Assembly: GCA_027924585.1 (NCBI GenBank)
Contig: BSBM01000643.1
Coordinates: 17,718,501 to 17,782,500, forward strand
DNA from: Larix kaempferi
Lineage: Eukaryota; Streptophyta; Pinopsida; Pinales; Pinaceae
Direction of reading: 5' to 3'
Length of the DNA stretch: 64,000 bases
Below, in pieces: positions 9,682 through 21,682 of the stretch (the stretch's first letter is position 1; each line of letters begins with the position of its first letter). A program made the translations under genes and the position numbers. The notes beneath the pieces are model-generated. The model had not been told where the DNA came from. It did not search any database and saw only the letters and a program-made list of their open reading frames with translations.

Positions 9682-10544
9682 AACATTAGTTTTTTTCTTT
9701 CTTCCTCCAAAATTAATAAATATTATTTTATTATTTTCCTTAGGAAGCCCATTTTGAACTCAAATTCCCCTAATCTAAATTGAATAGAATTTTATTGTGA
9801 ATATGTTCTTAAATTTTATATTTACCTCCACCTTCACCATTTTGAATTTGTCTTCATTTCTAAGTTGAATAGAAGTTTATTATAAATTTGTTCTTAACTT
9901 TGCTAACTAATTTTCATTATTATTAATTAGAACTTGTTAAAAAAAATACACCAAACATTAGTTTGAAACAATAGACATTTTCATATAATATAGTTTATAA
10001 ATTTTGTCCCTCCCACCATACAAATTATAAAAGAGAGCCCAAAAATAACACATTTTTAGTTTTATCTAGCTCTCGGGTTTGCCCAGCCTAAAAGCAAATG
10101 ATGCCATCCTGCTTATCATAGTGAAACGCCTTAAAATTTCAATCTTCATCAACAAAAAAAATGCACTTTCAAATGTAAGTTGGGGCTTCACAGTTTCAAA
10201 AGAGCGTTTTCATAAAGCGAAAATGTAAACTTGTGTAATTCCATAACTATTTTTTTTAATCCCAATTTTATTTCCCCACATTTCTTTGTATGTAAGTTTT
10301 TTAAGTATTTAATGTATTCGGTTGGATTGTCATGTAGAAATCTATGAATACTATTTCTTATCTATATACAATGTAAATAGTCTACTTTTTTCAATAAACT
10401 TTGTTTACACATATAAAGCTATATCTTTTATAAATAAAATTAACAACTTTGATATCTTCATTCACTTATTAATTATTCAAAATGTGAATAGGATTTCAAT
10501 AAATTCGAAATTTTTATATAGCTATACAGCGATTCTGTTATGAA

Positions 10545-11290
10545 GTCGAAGCCCGGCGATTTTTTCGCTGATTGATTGATTGGGGATTGTTCCGCGGGCC
10601 ACTCACCTATTTCTTCGCCCTTAGTAAAGTCAAGTCAATATAGAAATTCACCCCCGGTTTCTTCGTTGGAATGTCAAATCAGCCGACCTACCCACATCGA
10701 GTCAAGTCAGCCGGCCGCCCACCGACAACTTTGTCAGGCACGCACCAATTTCGGTCTCTTGCCTGTTTTATCTGCAATTATTGCCAGGAAACTTCCAAAC
10801 TCGATCGCATCTTCTTTTGTTTTGTATGAAAGCTGCGTGGTCGCATTTCCTGCTGGTCGCATTTCTTTGTTGGAATGTCATTTCAACAGTCACATGAAAC
10901 ATATTCATCGATTTTTCTTATATTTGATGACGAGGAGCTCATAATTTTGAGCATTGTCAAAATGACCGTGATACCCCAATTGAGTCAAGTCGGGCGGCTG
11001 CCCACTGACCCCAATCCAGTCAAGTCACTTAGTCAGTCCGGCGCGCACCTATTTCGTTCTCTTCTATGTTTTGTCTGCCAATGCCACGCAACTTCCCTCA
11101 AGTCACTTCGTTGCCGACCTACCCAAATCGAGTCAAGCCACCCACCGATCACTTTCCAGTCAACTTAGTCGGCACGCACCAATTGGCAGGCAACTTCCCA
11201 AGTCGATCGCATCTTATTTTGTTTTGTATGAAAGTTGCGTGGTCGCTTTCCACCTCACAAGTTTTGAAAGATGTTGGAGCGATTGTTTAG
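10545..11290 (+). repeat. GC-richer block with an imperfect internal direct duplication
   Basis: Two related segments, about 10615-10870 and 10980-11255, share ordered landmarks. These are 'gagtcaagtc', 'gcgcacc' or 'gcacgcaccaatt', 'gacctaccca', 'catcgagtcaag', 'gtcgatcgcatctt', and 'tttgttttgtatgaaag' followed by 'tgcgtggtcgc'. The block stands out from AT-rich flanks. Frames across it have no recognisable domain. It may be an old duplicated promoter or repeat fragment. Confidence 0.6.
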
Positions 11291-11395
11291 GTGTTTGATA
11301 ATCGACACTTCAACATAATTCCGTTTTCTTTATTTTCTTCAGAAATGAACATTTTTTTAATTTTCGTATTATATTGGGTTTAAACCAAAATTTCT

Positions 11396-11518
11396 GTTAT
11401 TTTACTTTATTTAAAAACCTTTTTATTATTTATTTATAGAAAAATTGACATCGAATGTTATTTTACTTTATTTAAAAACTTTTTTATTATTTATTTATAG
11501 GAAAAATTGACATCGAAT
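11396..11518. repeat. 61-bp tandem duplication
   Basis: Two adjacent copies begin GTTATTTTACTTTATTTAAAA and end TTGACATCGAAT (11396-11456 and 11457-11518). They differ by one substitution and one inserted base. This is a simple local duplication in AT-rich DNA. Confidence 0.9.
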
Positions 11519-13190
11519 ATTTTATAATGGTTCAAAAGAAGTTTCGATCAATTAATTCTATTCAACAACCTTTTTTAACGGCAAAATTAATTGAATTTCG
11601 ATCAATCTTAAATTAAATCGATTTAATCCATAGTTATTATCTCTAATTTTATGTGACTAAACATATCTGAAATTAATTAATTAATTAATATGTATAAAAA
11701 AATTCAAAAAACTATTAAAATATACAAATTTGAGGAATGTACACAATTTCTTTATGTAAGATCTTGTGTAATTACAAAGTATTCTCACAACTTTTAGAGT
11801 GGAAATAACCCATTTTTATTTTTAATGATTTGAGAATATTTTTTTTAATCTAAATATGTAGGTTTCATTAAGTTTTACAACATACTAAGATATACTATAC
11901 ATTTTAATCCTTTGGTGGGAATAGAGTATAAGAAGAGAGACCAGCAATGAGGGACTTGCATGTAGCTTCAAATGAAATTTGATCACCAATTAAACTCCTA
12001 ATAAAAAATTTTAGGCTAAAGTTGTCAATGGATATTATGCAACCAGAACTTAACTACATAATAGGTAAATTAAGAAATGGACATATTAACAAAGAAAGAT
12101 ACATAACATCTTGATTATATACTTGTGCACATAAATTGTTTTCAAATAAATTCAATATATTATTCATGATTAAGCATCTTAACCAAAAAAGATACATAAC
12201 ATCTTGACTATATACCTATGCATATAATTACTTACAATTGAATTTACTTTATCATCTTACATGAACTCTATATCACAATTATAAACACACAAATTCTTAT
12301 AAACATTATAAACATTATAAACATCCAAAGATATTATGTAATGCTCATGTGATTTTAACCAATCTTGCAATATCAAACATCGTATACTCTCCTCAAAAGA
12401 TGAAATAACATCATGTGCTATCCTCAAATTCCTTCTTAAATTTATGAACCACGACTTATAACAAATTATCCCTTTTCAAATTAAATATAAAGAAAAATGT
12501 AATTAAACATTTTAATTGTAGTCATTTAAATATAAAATTATATAATTAACATGTAAAATTTGAACTAAGTTATGCATTCTTTTACATTTATATATAATAA
12601 ACATAATACACAAAATATGTATAAACATAAATAAACATCTAAGTATAAAAAAATACATATATAACATGTGGTTTCTATAAATTGAGACCATATAAAATCC
12701 TACAATCTACAAAGTTGATTTTGTCTAGAACATTAAATTATAAACTTTAATGATTTGTCATAAATATAATGATTTGTCATTAATTAAAGGCATGTATTTT
12801 TATAAAATATATATCTACATAAATTTAATGCAATGCAACACAATATTTTTTTAAATATGTATAAAATGCATCCACCTTTTTATAAAATGCCATGGTTTGC
12901 ATTTAAAAATTAAAACTCCACAACGAAAAAAAATATATTCTTCCCTTGATTTTAAAGTTAGCTTATATTCAAATGGTATCAAGTAAGTATATATATATAT
13001 ATATATCTATATCTATCTATATATATATATATATATATAAGTTAATGATTCCATTATAATTAATATGAATTTATTGGTAACGAAATGTAGCTGCATCTTT
13101 GCAAAGTTGGTTTCCTTCTTAATGAATATCTTGCAAAGTTATTTTCCTTCTTAATGAATATCTTATAAAATTATAAATATGATACTTCAA
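11519..13190. other. AT-rich spacer, nothing recognised
   Basis: Very AT-rich with a short repeated phrase ('agatacataacatcttga-tatata') at about 12100 and 12190 and the TA microsatellite below. No gene seen. Confidence 0.5.
12987..13041. repeat. TA/TATC microsatellite
   Basis: A run of TA dinucleotides interrupted in the centre by TATC units. Confidence 0.9.
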
Positions 13191-13194
13191 ATGA

Positions 13195-13632
13195 TTAGCT
13201 CATAAAAAATATATTTAGTGAATGAAGGGAACAACTACTTATTGATGCAAAGTGGGTGACGTTGCGATGGTGAGTCTCATCAATTTTGATTACCATAACC
13301 ACTTCTCTAAGAGTTGAATCCTTGGGAAGCCTCAAGTTATCTCTAACTATGGTAGGGGATGACACATTTAGAAGGTGAGCATTATCCACCCTATAGTAGA
13401 ACTTTAAATGCTATATGGCATAGTGTATACACCATTGGATCAAAGTTGCTTGAGATCCAAAAACATCCACATCCTCCCACATGACATTTAATTTGCTCAG
13501 TAGGGTGGATAGTGATCGACTGTTTGGAATGCTTCGTACACTGTCATTCTTCCACATATCTAATTTTGATAAACATGCTCCTTGATTCACTTCGGGATGC
13601 ATAGTAGTATGGAACAGAGCCGACTGAGACAT
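13195..13632 (-). pseudogene. Unrecognised minus-strand frame with one stop
   Basis: Two open stretches, 13632-13411 and 13389-13195, lie in the same reading frame with a stop at 13411-13413. Together they span about 145 codons (MSQSALFHTTMHPEVNQGAC to the C-terminal half with IVRDNLRLPKDSTLREVVMV). I recognise no domain. It could be a decayed exon or chance; the continuity across the stop is the only support. It abuts the tandem repeat starting at about 13640. Confidence 0.25.
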
Positions 13633-13639
13633 TAGTCTT

Positions 13640-13880
13640 GTGTAGAGTAGAGCACAATAGAGAAATGTGTGTTAGTAGCTTTTCACACATTAGAGTGTGA
13701 CAGAGAAGACTGTGACAATAGCATTCCATAGGGTAGAGCGTGATAGATTAGTGTGTGACATTAGTCTTGCGCAAAGAAAAGAGGAACAAAGCAGAGTGTG
13801 ACAATAGTCTTGTGCAGAGCAGATCACAACAGAGCATAGTGTGACAATAGAGAGGATTGTCTTGCATAGAGTAGATTTTC
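13640..13880. repeat. Degenerate tandem repeat, left half
   Basis: Repeated phrases such as 'gtcttgtgcagag-agag', 'gtgtgacaatag' and 'agcacaaca' recur every few tens of bases. The same repeat resumes at 15779, so the array was split by the solo LTR. Confidence 0.7.
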
Positions 13881-15778
13881 TGTAATATCCCTGATTTGAT
13901 CTCAAGGAATATTATATCAAATTCAAAATTTTAAAACATAAACTAGCACAAGTTAATACGAGTTATCAAAACCAGTCAAAAACAAACTAGAATTGTTCAC
14001 TGTAAAGCCCACCCGGAACTTGAGATTTGCACTTTGTTGGATCTGCCAAATAGATGGGGAAGTGTGGAGAAGCAAAATTATCAGTGTCAGGGCCAGCATC
14101 AAAGTCCTATTCACAAGGTACTGGGTCCATTTATGGTTTCAGATTTAGCAGACACTGATTCCTACCCCAAGGCTTCCTGGGCACACCAACATATCCATAC
14201 TAAACTTATTTAATTACACTTGAACGTAACCAATGGTGAATAGCAGTAATTAACCCCCTGATTAGATGATGGACAAGAGTTCCTAAGATTTTGGGAGGTT
14301 TTAGCTGAGTTTGGAGGCAAAAGAAGGAAGGGCACTAGATTGGATTGCTTAGCTAGTAGTTTTCCAGGCTCTCCCAAACAGGATGAGAGGGATACGAATT
14401 CTCAGGGAAATACTTGGAGGGTCATCATCACATTCTTAAGGATCCAACATGACTGATAGAACATAAAATTATCACTCATAAAGATTTTTATAGCTGTTAC
14501 TGCAAAACTGGTCGGAAAATAATGTCTAAAGAACTAGTCTTGACAAAATTGCACTCAAACAACCACTAAGGATTTCTAATTCTTCTTATGAAACACAGTA
14601 TGGATCAGAACTAAACACATGAACAACAACAAACTGAAATTAAGAATTCCGAGGAGCAATTGAATGTATTTTACTCTTTAGACTTCTCGGGGATTCTATA
14701 TTACATAAATTTCTTACAACATGAAATGTGGAAGACCTTAAGAAGGAAAGAAGAGTACATATCTGCAATAAGATGACTATAGAGAAGATGGATTCTCATG
14801 AAAGGCACACCATGTCTCAATTACTGATCATAGGGGGTACATTCACCAACTGAAACTTTTTCTCTGAGTGGATCTCCTCTAGAATCTCTCTCTAATTGAT
14901 CTGACACTCAAAATCTCTTCTTGATAGCTTGGATTCTTCAATGGTGGTTGATACTGGGATCTAAATCAGACTCCCATAGCTCTGTATCATACCGTGAACA
15001 AACTAGAACACTCACATTGCATTGGGGCACATCTCCCAATCTTGGTTGAGGCACATCACTCAACCTTGAGAAGCAAAATCTCTCAGACAAAAAATGAATT
15101 TGCCAAAATATGTGAGAGGAGCACACTGTCCTTCTTTAATAGGTTGATTTAGCTTCATGAGCAAGTAATTGAAACGTGTGAGGATGAGGGTTCCTTCCTT
15201 AGGAGAATTAGAAACATCTTCTTGCTTTGTACAACTTCCTTACTTTGTGATCTCTTCTGCTTTTATCAACTACACCTTCCTTACCTTTTCTAGACGTTTA
15301 CTGCTTTGTGATCTATTTTGATTTTGGAAAATGTGCCCTCCTTAGATTTTTGGATGTTTCCTTCTTTTCAAATTCCGTTCTTTCTGCACTTTCCTTCTTT
15401 GTCCACTTTCCTGCTTTGTGCTTTGTCAGCTTTTCACTGCTTTTGTTAGTTTCCTCTTTCTTTGTTGTCACCTTGATTTTAGTTTCCTTGTTGTTGTTTC
15501 TATCTTTTTCCAACTGAGTTGATGTGGTCCACCTTATCCTCATGTGCCCTCCTAAGCATGTGAACATTATCACTTTGCCAAAATTTAAAATATAATGATA
15601 ATTAAACTATTACAAAAATGCTTCAAATATTAAATATTACTAAATTTTAATACTATAGGCTTGTATCAAAATTTATCCCAAGAATTAAAATTTTCCAATC
15701 TCTAATTTTCTTCCTAGACCCTTAGGGATTGAAGGGTCCAAGACTTGACCATGTGGCTCCTAAGGAAGGGACATGACA
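13881..15778 (-). mobile_element. Solo LTR of a B-like gypsy element
   Basis: The interval starts TGTAATATCCC and ends GGGACATGACA in plus orientation. These ends match those of the B LTR (TGTAATGTACC ... GGGGACATGACA), so I place it on the minus strand like B. Left flank 13876-13880 is TTTTC and right flank 15779-15783 is TTGTC, a 5-bp target duplication with one change. There is no internal region, so it is a solo LTR left by LTR-LTR recombination. Length is 1898 bp. Small frames inside are chance. Confidence 0.7.
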
Positions 15779-16060
15779 TTGTCATAGAGTAGAATTCATG
15801 GAAGTCTTGCACAGAGTAGAGCGTGACAAAGTAGAGTGTGACAGTAGTCTTGAGCAGAGCAGATCATGACAGAGCAAAGTGTGATTGTAAAGAAGATTGT
15901 CTTATGCAAAGTAAAGTGCGATAGAGTAGAGTGTGACAGTAATCTTGTGCATAATAGAGTGTGATGCAGAAGCATGTGAAAAGAGTGATTATTGTTTTGC
16001 ACATAGTAGAACACAACAGAGTAAAGTGTGTTAGTTAAGTTGTCGCACAACATCAACATA
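15779..16060. repeat. Degenerate tandem repeat, right half
   Basis: It continues the 13640-13880 array with the phrases 'agagtgtgacagtagtcttg', 'gcagagcagatcatgaca' and 'gtaaagtgcgatagag'. Related looser copies may extend to about 16240 ('gaaggtacattggt' occurs twice). Confidence 0.7.
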
Positions 16061-16516
16061 GAAGGAAGATTAGATTTGTGTAGTACAACATAGGAAGGTA
16101 CATTGGTGCAAAGAAGTTAAATTTTCATTGCTCTGCAAGAAGGTACATTGGTTTATAGAACTTAGAATTGTTTTGTAGCACAAAATGAAAACTAGTGCAC
16201 ATGAGTCAGATGTGTTTTGTGAAGTGCAACGTGCAATAGGAAAATTGTTGTAGAAGAAATACTTGAAGTAAGCAATAACGCAATATTGAATTGAGTGAAA
16301 AATACATATAACGTTACATTAAGTGCACAGATAATGTTATAGGGGCACAAGAAGGTTACTAGATCTAAAGAATAACATATTCATATAAAGTAGGTGGGTT
16401 CCTCAACAATATTTGTTGAGTTGGCGCTCAACCATGGGTATTGGTGTCTCCAGCAAGTTGGCTCTTGCAACATTGTAAATGTTAACGCAAAAAAAGTGAC
16501 CACACACCAAAAAACA
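16061..16516. other. Spacer, nothing recognised
   Basis: Non-coding, purine-rich; ends at the LTR of element G. Confidence 0.4.
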
Positions 16517-17473
16517 TGTTATGGGCCCTTATTCCCAAAGAATAAAATCATTTGTGCATAAAAACCCAAAAAACCCATTTATCCTAAGTTCTAAACCCCC
16601 TTTGGACAACCTCTACCAAAATAGGGAATCTCCCCTAAAAAGGAGGTGTCCACCAAAATAGGGGGGTTGTCCCGACAAATACAAACTCCTGCCTCAATTC
16701 AAAAGTTACCGGCGGTCAAATTCAAAAAAGGAAAAAAACACAAGTAGTGTTAGGGATTCGAAACCCTAAACCACATGATATAAGTGATATTTTTCCACCA
16801 TTTTATAGGAACATGATTCAAAAACCTACCATTCGAACCTCTTCCATCTTTGGTACCATTTTTACCATTCCCTTTCCTCCATTATTCCATTAGCACAGAC
16901 CTCCACCATCAATATCCCACTCTGCAAACCCCCTTGGATGGTTGAGCATCTTTGGTTCCCTGTTACCATTCGGGTTGATACACTGCATCTGGTTGAATTT
17001 GGTTGCCATTCGGAGGATGGATCCATCAACAGAGGATTGTTAGCTTCTCGGCCAAAAGGGCCCATATGCCCACTAAGGTAATTTTGTAACTCCATTTATT
17101 TATAAATAATGAAAAATGATTCTTTTGTAGACCTGTTTTATTAATGTGAATGAAAGGAATTTTACGTGTGTGTTTCGGTTTTCACTACAGTAGATGTTGT
17201 TTTAGATTAATAGTTACTTTTTTACCATTGATATTTACGACTGAGTTTTTTCATGCTAGTATTTGTATTTATGGCTCATAACCCATCCTACCTTAGTTTG
17301 TATTCATATTTACATAGTTTGGTTCATATTTTATTGATTTTTACCTGGTTTTAATGCACATTCTCCACACACAAAATTGTGAGAGACACCCTCTTGCATG
17401 TTCTCTACCTCAACTTCCTCAAGCCGATAGAAATCCCATTTTCACCCGTTGGAGTGCGAAGACACATACAACA
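16517..17473 (+). mobile_element. 5' LTR of Tat-like element G
   Basis: The 957-bp interval begins TGTTATGGGCCC and ends CATACAACA, giving TGTT/AACA ends like element H. It is followed four bases later by a TGGCGAC primer site of the same type. The partner LTR is not found in the window, so the left edge rests on the terminal motif only. Confidence 0.55.
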
Positions 17474-17477
17474 GAAC

Positions 17478-17500
17478 TGGCGACCATACTGGGTCGATCC
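17478..17500 (+). other. Primer binding site of element G
   Basis: TGGCGACCATACTGGGTCGA, then TCC, lies just inside the LTR. It shares the TGGCGAC start and the CTGGG block with the site of element H, which points to a related tRNA primer. Confidence 0.6.
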
Positions 17501-19011
17501 CTACAGATCCCTGGTTGATTTTTTATCTTTGTTCAAGAGTTTGTTTTACTGTATATTTTTTGCTTGTTATATCTCTTATTTTGAGTGTTTTTTAGTAAGT
17601 TAGACCGCTAGCTAACTTTTGGCCTGCAAAACCGGCCTAGTCAAACCCTCAGACCCCCTTCTCAGCCTTTGTTTGAGTTGTTTTTCATTTTTTTTGAAAC
17701 CAGTCCTGGAGTGGCAACTTTCTTCTAGTTAAGTGCATCCTACGACGCCCTTGTTGCCCAGTTAAGTGCACTTCAGAGTGCTCCTTTCTCCCTGAAAGGT
17801 GCGCTCTAGAACTGTTGCACTTTGTTCTGGTTGCGCTCCTGTTTTTGCACAGTGTTCGCCCCAGAACGCTTCTGTCGCTTAAACAAAAGCACCCTGAGAC
17901 TGACTTTTAACCCTCCGAGCCCTTTGTTTGTCCCATTTCATGATTTGGATTGACTTTTTAGTTGCAGATTCGACTGATTGCAACACCTTTTTTACTATCT
18001 CTGCTTGTTGATTTTAGCATGATTAGTCGCTCTTATTATATCCTAGCAGTATCTTTCAGTTTGAAATAAAATAATTTCAGTTTAGTTTCTTTCAAGTTAT
18101 CAGTATTGTTTATTTCTTGCTCATCTAGCATAGTTATACATGCCACTCCTACACCCACTCACATTCTAAAGACCAAAGTGAGACCATTTTTTTAAATCAA
18201 ACAAACATTTAACCCCACTTGGGGACTGAAAATAATCTTATAGCTAGGTAGGGCACTGGGGGTAGACATCCAAATAACCCCACTTTGCCACTTTACATAT
18301 GAAACTTAGCAGTTGTCTCTTAGGGAACCAAAAATCCCCTAATACGTTTTGGCATGGTTAAAAGTCGATTGGTGGGAAAGTCCTCTCCCATAGGAGGGAA
18401 AGTCTTGAGACTAGTTCCGAAAGTCTAGGTGGAATGCTGCTCTCCACTTAGTTCTGAAGGACACCTGCTCATAGTCATCGCTTCATTACCAGGCCCCCAT
18501 ACCAAGGGTGTAGCGACCAAAGGGCATAAACGATGAATTTCCTTTCTAGACCTATCATGAACGGGGTAGCCTAGTTCCCCTTCTTCTAGGGATATTTTAC
18601 TTGGGATCCCTCTCGGTAGAGGGATATGCATTACCCATTTGGGTCTCCATTTTGTATTCTCTAACTGCAGATTTCATCACCCTACAGGGGATACAATTTG
18701 AGTGAGCTTCCATATCTTTTAGTTAGGCATTTGCATGCTCCGATACCCTTCAGGTTACTGAGTCTTTTTCATTTTTAGGTAGTGTTTCTTGTTAGAATTC
18801 TGGTCGTTCCTTGCTACTCACCTATTGTGACACGTGATCGCAGTAGAGTTTTAGAGTTTGTTGTTGGCCTGAGTGCCACTTTGTTGATATCTCTCCTTCT
18901 GCACACATGACATCAATTGGATTTTTGATCGTTTTATTTAACTGCCTCTGCACTCATGACATCAGTCATCATTCATCCCCCTAGATACTCTCATAGATTA
19001 CGGGGGTAGTC
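17501..19011 (+). other. 5' leader of element G
   Basis: A long non-coding leader. About 17700-17930 is a GC-richer stretch with recurring 'aagtgca' and 'gtgc' motifs, in the position of the minisatellite of H. From 18180 to 18760 it matches the leader of H (opposite strand, 4460-3900) through a series of shared boxes in the same order. It ends near a TAG just before the gag-like frame; H has a TAG at the equivalent place. Confidence 0.65.
18608..18623 (+). promoter_or_regulatory. Conserved hairpin in leader of G
   Basis: CCCTCT-CGGT-AGAGGG is a perfect 6-bp stem with a four-base loop. It corresponds to the weaker stem at 4014-4029 in element H. Confidence 0.45.
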
Positions 19012-19502
19012 CCCACAACACAATCCATTAGAACCCACTCGTCATGCTCCATTGAGACGCACATATTCGTCGTTGGATCTTCATTGCAATGACCCTTATT
19101 TCACATCTGATTATGAATCAGAGTCACATGTACCTACAACACCATCTATCCCCATGGAAGGCATGAACCCCAACCAGTTTTACAGAGGGATCGTTGGTGG
19201 TGGACACGCTAGCGACCCTATCGCCACTTCAACATTTATCCTGGCTGTGGGATCCATGTGACCCTCTATCCATGTTACCACAAGGCCTACCCCTAGCACC
19301 ACTGTGCACTGAACCACTGCATCCATACCCATAGGTATTGGTCTCGTCCCGACAACCACAACTGCTCTGGTTACTGGCACTACCCTTGGGGCACCACCCC
19401 TTCCTTTTAGATCCCTCACCCCCATATAGGTAGTTCCTCTATTCCCATTATGACTAACGCACATGTACCTTCATTCGACAGAGGTGGCCCCATGATAGCT
19501 TT
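19010..19502 (+). pseudogene. Gag N-terminus of element G, broken and truncated
   Basis: After a TAG at 19007-19009 a frame runs NPLEPTRHAPLRRTYSSLD, then SDYESESHVPTTPSIPMEGM. It resembles the open region just upstream of gag in element H (NPLEPTRHAP against SPLGSPRHER; SDYESES against SSDSDTP). A stop at 19259 and further stops break it. Downstream a Pro/Thr/Ile-rich tract continues in shifted frames, like the gag N-terminus of H. It ends exactly where element B's LTR begins, so B most likely inserted here. Confidence 0.55.
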
Positions 19503-21074
19503 TGTAATGTACCAACTAGGATTGGTGATACAAAAACTCACTCCCTTGGAAGAATCAATTAAAAACAATGGATTCAGGGGGCTAGTTTGACTGTTGGTAG
19601 GAAAAATCAAGTTCTCTAGATAGTAGGAGGATTATATTAGCCTATAATACCTTTTCACAAATTATTGGGACCATTTATGTTTCAAATTCATCCAGGCTGA
19701 AATCTACTCCAATGCTCCTGGGCACCGCAGCATATGCAAACTAGTACTTCAACTATACATGGATTGGAAGCTATGGGTGAAGGATTATGACTTAGGGAGG
19801 TAACTAATATCAAATATCAGCCAAAATATAGTCATTGTTATCTCCATAAATTTTTAGGAGTTTTTGATAAATACTCACAAAGATACAAGCAAAATGGCCT
19901 TCTAGGATTGCACAACTAGACAATTTCAGGATCTCCCAAACTGTCAGGAAGGCTCACGAATTTATGATATCAGGAATGTATTGAGTCAATTAACATATTA
20001 AATAAAATCAGAAACATAAATCATATCATTTGGATTAATACTCATTCATTTATTAAATATAATCTGGAAACTAGCTCAAATCTATGCAAATCTAGCAGGG
20101 GTGTGGAAAAACTCAGAACAATTCAGATTTCTGCATTACAAAATTTCATGAATGATATCATAGGATTAATATAATAGAAATTAAATCATATGGGATCCAT
20201 GAGGATTCTCAAAAAATTCCAAATATTCAATCCTTTACAATACAATAGACTAGAACTGGAAATCACTGGAAAACTAGAGAATTTGAACCATAGAATTCAT
20301 GACACTTTCTATGAGCTTCAAACCAGACTTGAATCAGATACAATACCTGCAATAAAATCATTTAAAATGGATGAATTCCATCATACTCTTATAGGAAGCA
20401 TGGGCACACCACCTAGCTTTGACTAGGGGCACATCTCCCAAGTCTTTGAGGCACAACTACACTCAAACCAATACTCAAACTGACAAAAGATGTGAAGGGG
20501 GCACACACTCCTTTATTTATATATGGAGGATGAATTTAGCATCAAGTATCTTTGGATAATGCACCATCATGAATGGATAAGGAACGCTTGATTTCCTTCT
20601 TTTTCCTTTTCTGCTTTGCTTTCTGCTTTCTGCTTTAGCTTTTTAATGCTTTGTATGGTTTTTATGCCTTATCCTAATTTTTGATTGTATCCTGCTTTCT
20701 GCTTTATTTTGCTTTTCTTGAGTTGTTGCTTCTTTTATGATTTGCACCATCTTTCTTTCATTTTTCCTGATTTTCTAGATTTGGATGCTTTTCCCTAACT
20801 TCTTATGCAAGTCATCTCTCAAGTCAACCTCATCCCCTAAGGTGCACTTATGGAGCATTAGCCTCTTTTATTTAATATAAAATTACTTAATGGATTAAAA
20901 TAATTAATTCCAAGTGCATAATAAACTTTAGACAAAAATTAAATCACACTCCCCTAATTAATTTATTGCCTAAAATTCAAAATTAACCCCAAGTAAATGA
21001 AGTTGTCTCCTTAACCCAAGGGATTGGTTGGGTTAGGAATTTGATCTAGTGATCAATGTTGAGGGGACATGACA
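19503..21074 (-). mobile_element. 3' LTR of element B
   Basis: In plus orientation it starts TGTAATGTACCAACTAGG and ends GGGGACATGACA (1572 bp). The first roughly 180 bases match 41452-41632, the truncated partner. The integrase frame ends inside it (stop at 21053), as it does in element A. A polypurine tract abuts it at 21076-21087 (minus GGGAGGGGAGAA). Confidence 0.8.
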
Positions 21075-21682
21075 GTTCTCCCCTCCCAATATTTCTTGTC
21101 CTCAATCAATTTCAAACCGGGGTGATGTAAGATGTGTTCTCCTTCCCAAGTAGCATCCTCACTAGGAAACCCTTCCCATTGCACCAAAAAATCCTTAATG
21201 ATTCTGATCCTTAGCTTCTTCTCTTGGACCTCCAAAATATTCTTAGGTACTAACACCAAATGTACTTCATCATACATGGGTGGAAAGTATTGGGAAAACT
21301 TAACTTGCTGCCCTATTTCCTTCTTGAAACAGAACACATGGAAAATATTGTGAATCCGACTACCTAGAGGCAGTTCTAGCTCATAAGCCACTTCCCCAAT
21401 CTTCCTCGGGACTTGGTAGGGACCATATAAAATTGGATGAAACTTATTAGCCTCTTTAGACTTCAATGAGGACCGTCTATAGGGATGCAAAATCAAATAA
21501 ACCAAATCCCCTACTTGGAAGGTTCGCTCCACTCCGTGCTTGTTTGCATGCACCTTCTGCATGTTCTGTGCCACCCGCAAGTTGTCTTTGAGAATTCTAA
21601 GTGTGTATTGACTCTCTTGGAGCCAATAGTTTTCCTTCTGTGACTTACAATCACCAAATATCATTTCAGAAAAAGTGAGTGC
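21053..21682 (-). CDS. Element B integrase C-terminus with chromodomain
   Basis: The open frame from the edge of element C reads ALTFSEMIFGDCK, then FQVGDLVYLILHPYRRSSLK (the GPY/F-type DNA-binding module with YGPYQVPRKIGEVAYELELP). It ends with a chromodomain (IIKDFLVQWEGFPSEDATWE, then LIEDKKYWEGRTVM). It parallels residues 680-881 of element A's polymerase. The chromodomain is known to steer chromovirus integration to heterochromatin. This segment has no stop, unlike the rest of B. Its upstream partner lies right of element C at 28945. Confidence 0.9.
   Translation of the reverse strand, partial: ALTFSEMIFGDCKSQKENYWLQESQYTLRILKDNLRVAQNMQKVHANKHGVERTFQVGDLVYLILHPYRRSSLKSKEANKFHPILYGPYQVPRKIGEVAYELELPLGSRIHNIFHVFCFKKEIGQQVKFSQYFPPMYDEVHLVLVPKNILEVQEKKLRIRIIKDFLVQWEGFPSEDATWEGEHILHHPGLKLIEDKKYWEGRTVMSPQH

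Larger units (their letters stand above)
7501..10544. other. AT-rich spacer with inverted repeats
   Basis: No coding frame of note. It contains the motif cluster at 8548-8780 and two hairpin-forming inverted repeats (8871-8945 and 9529-9681), annotated separately. The rest is low-complexity AT-rich sequence. Confidence 0.5.

Noticed and set aside
10322-10543. 73-codon frame rich in Ile, Tyr, Phe and Asn
   Set aside because: Composition is that of random AT-rich DNA.
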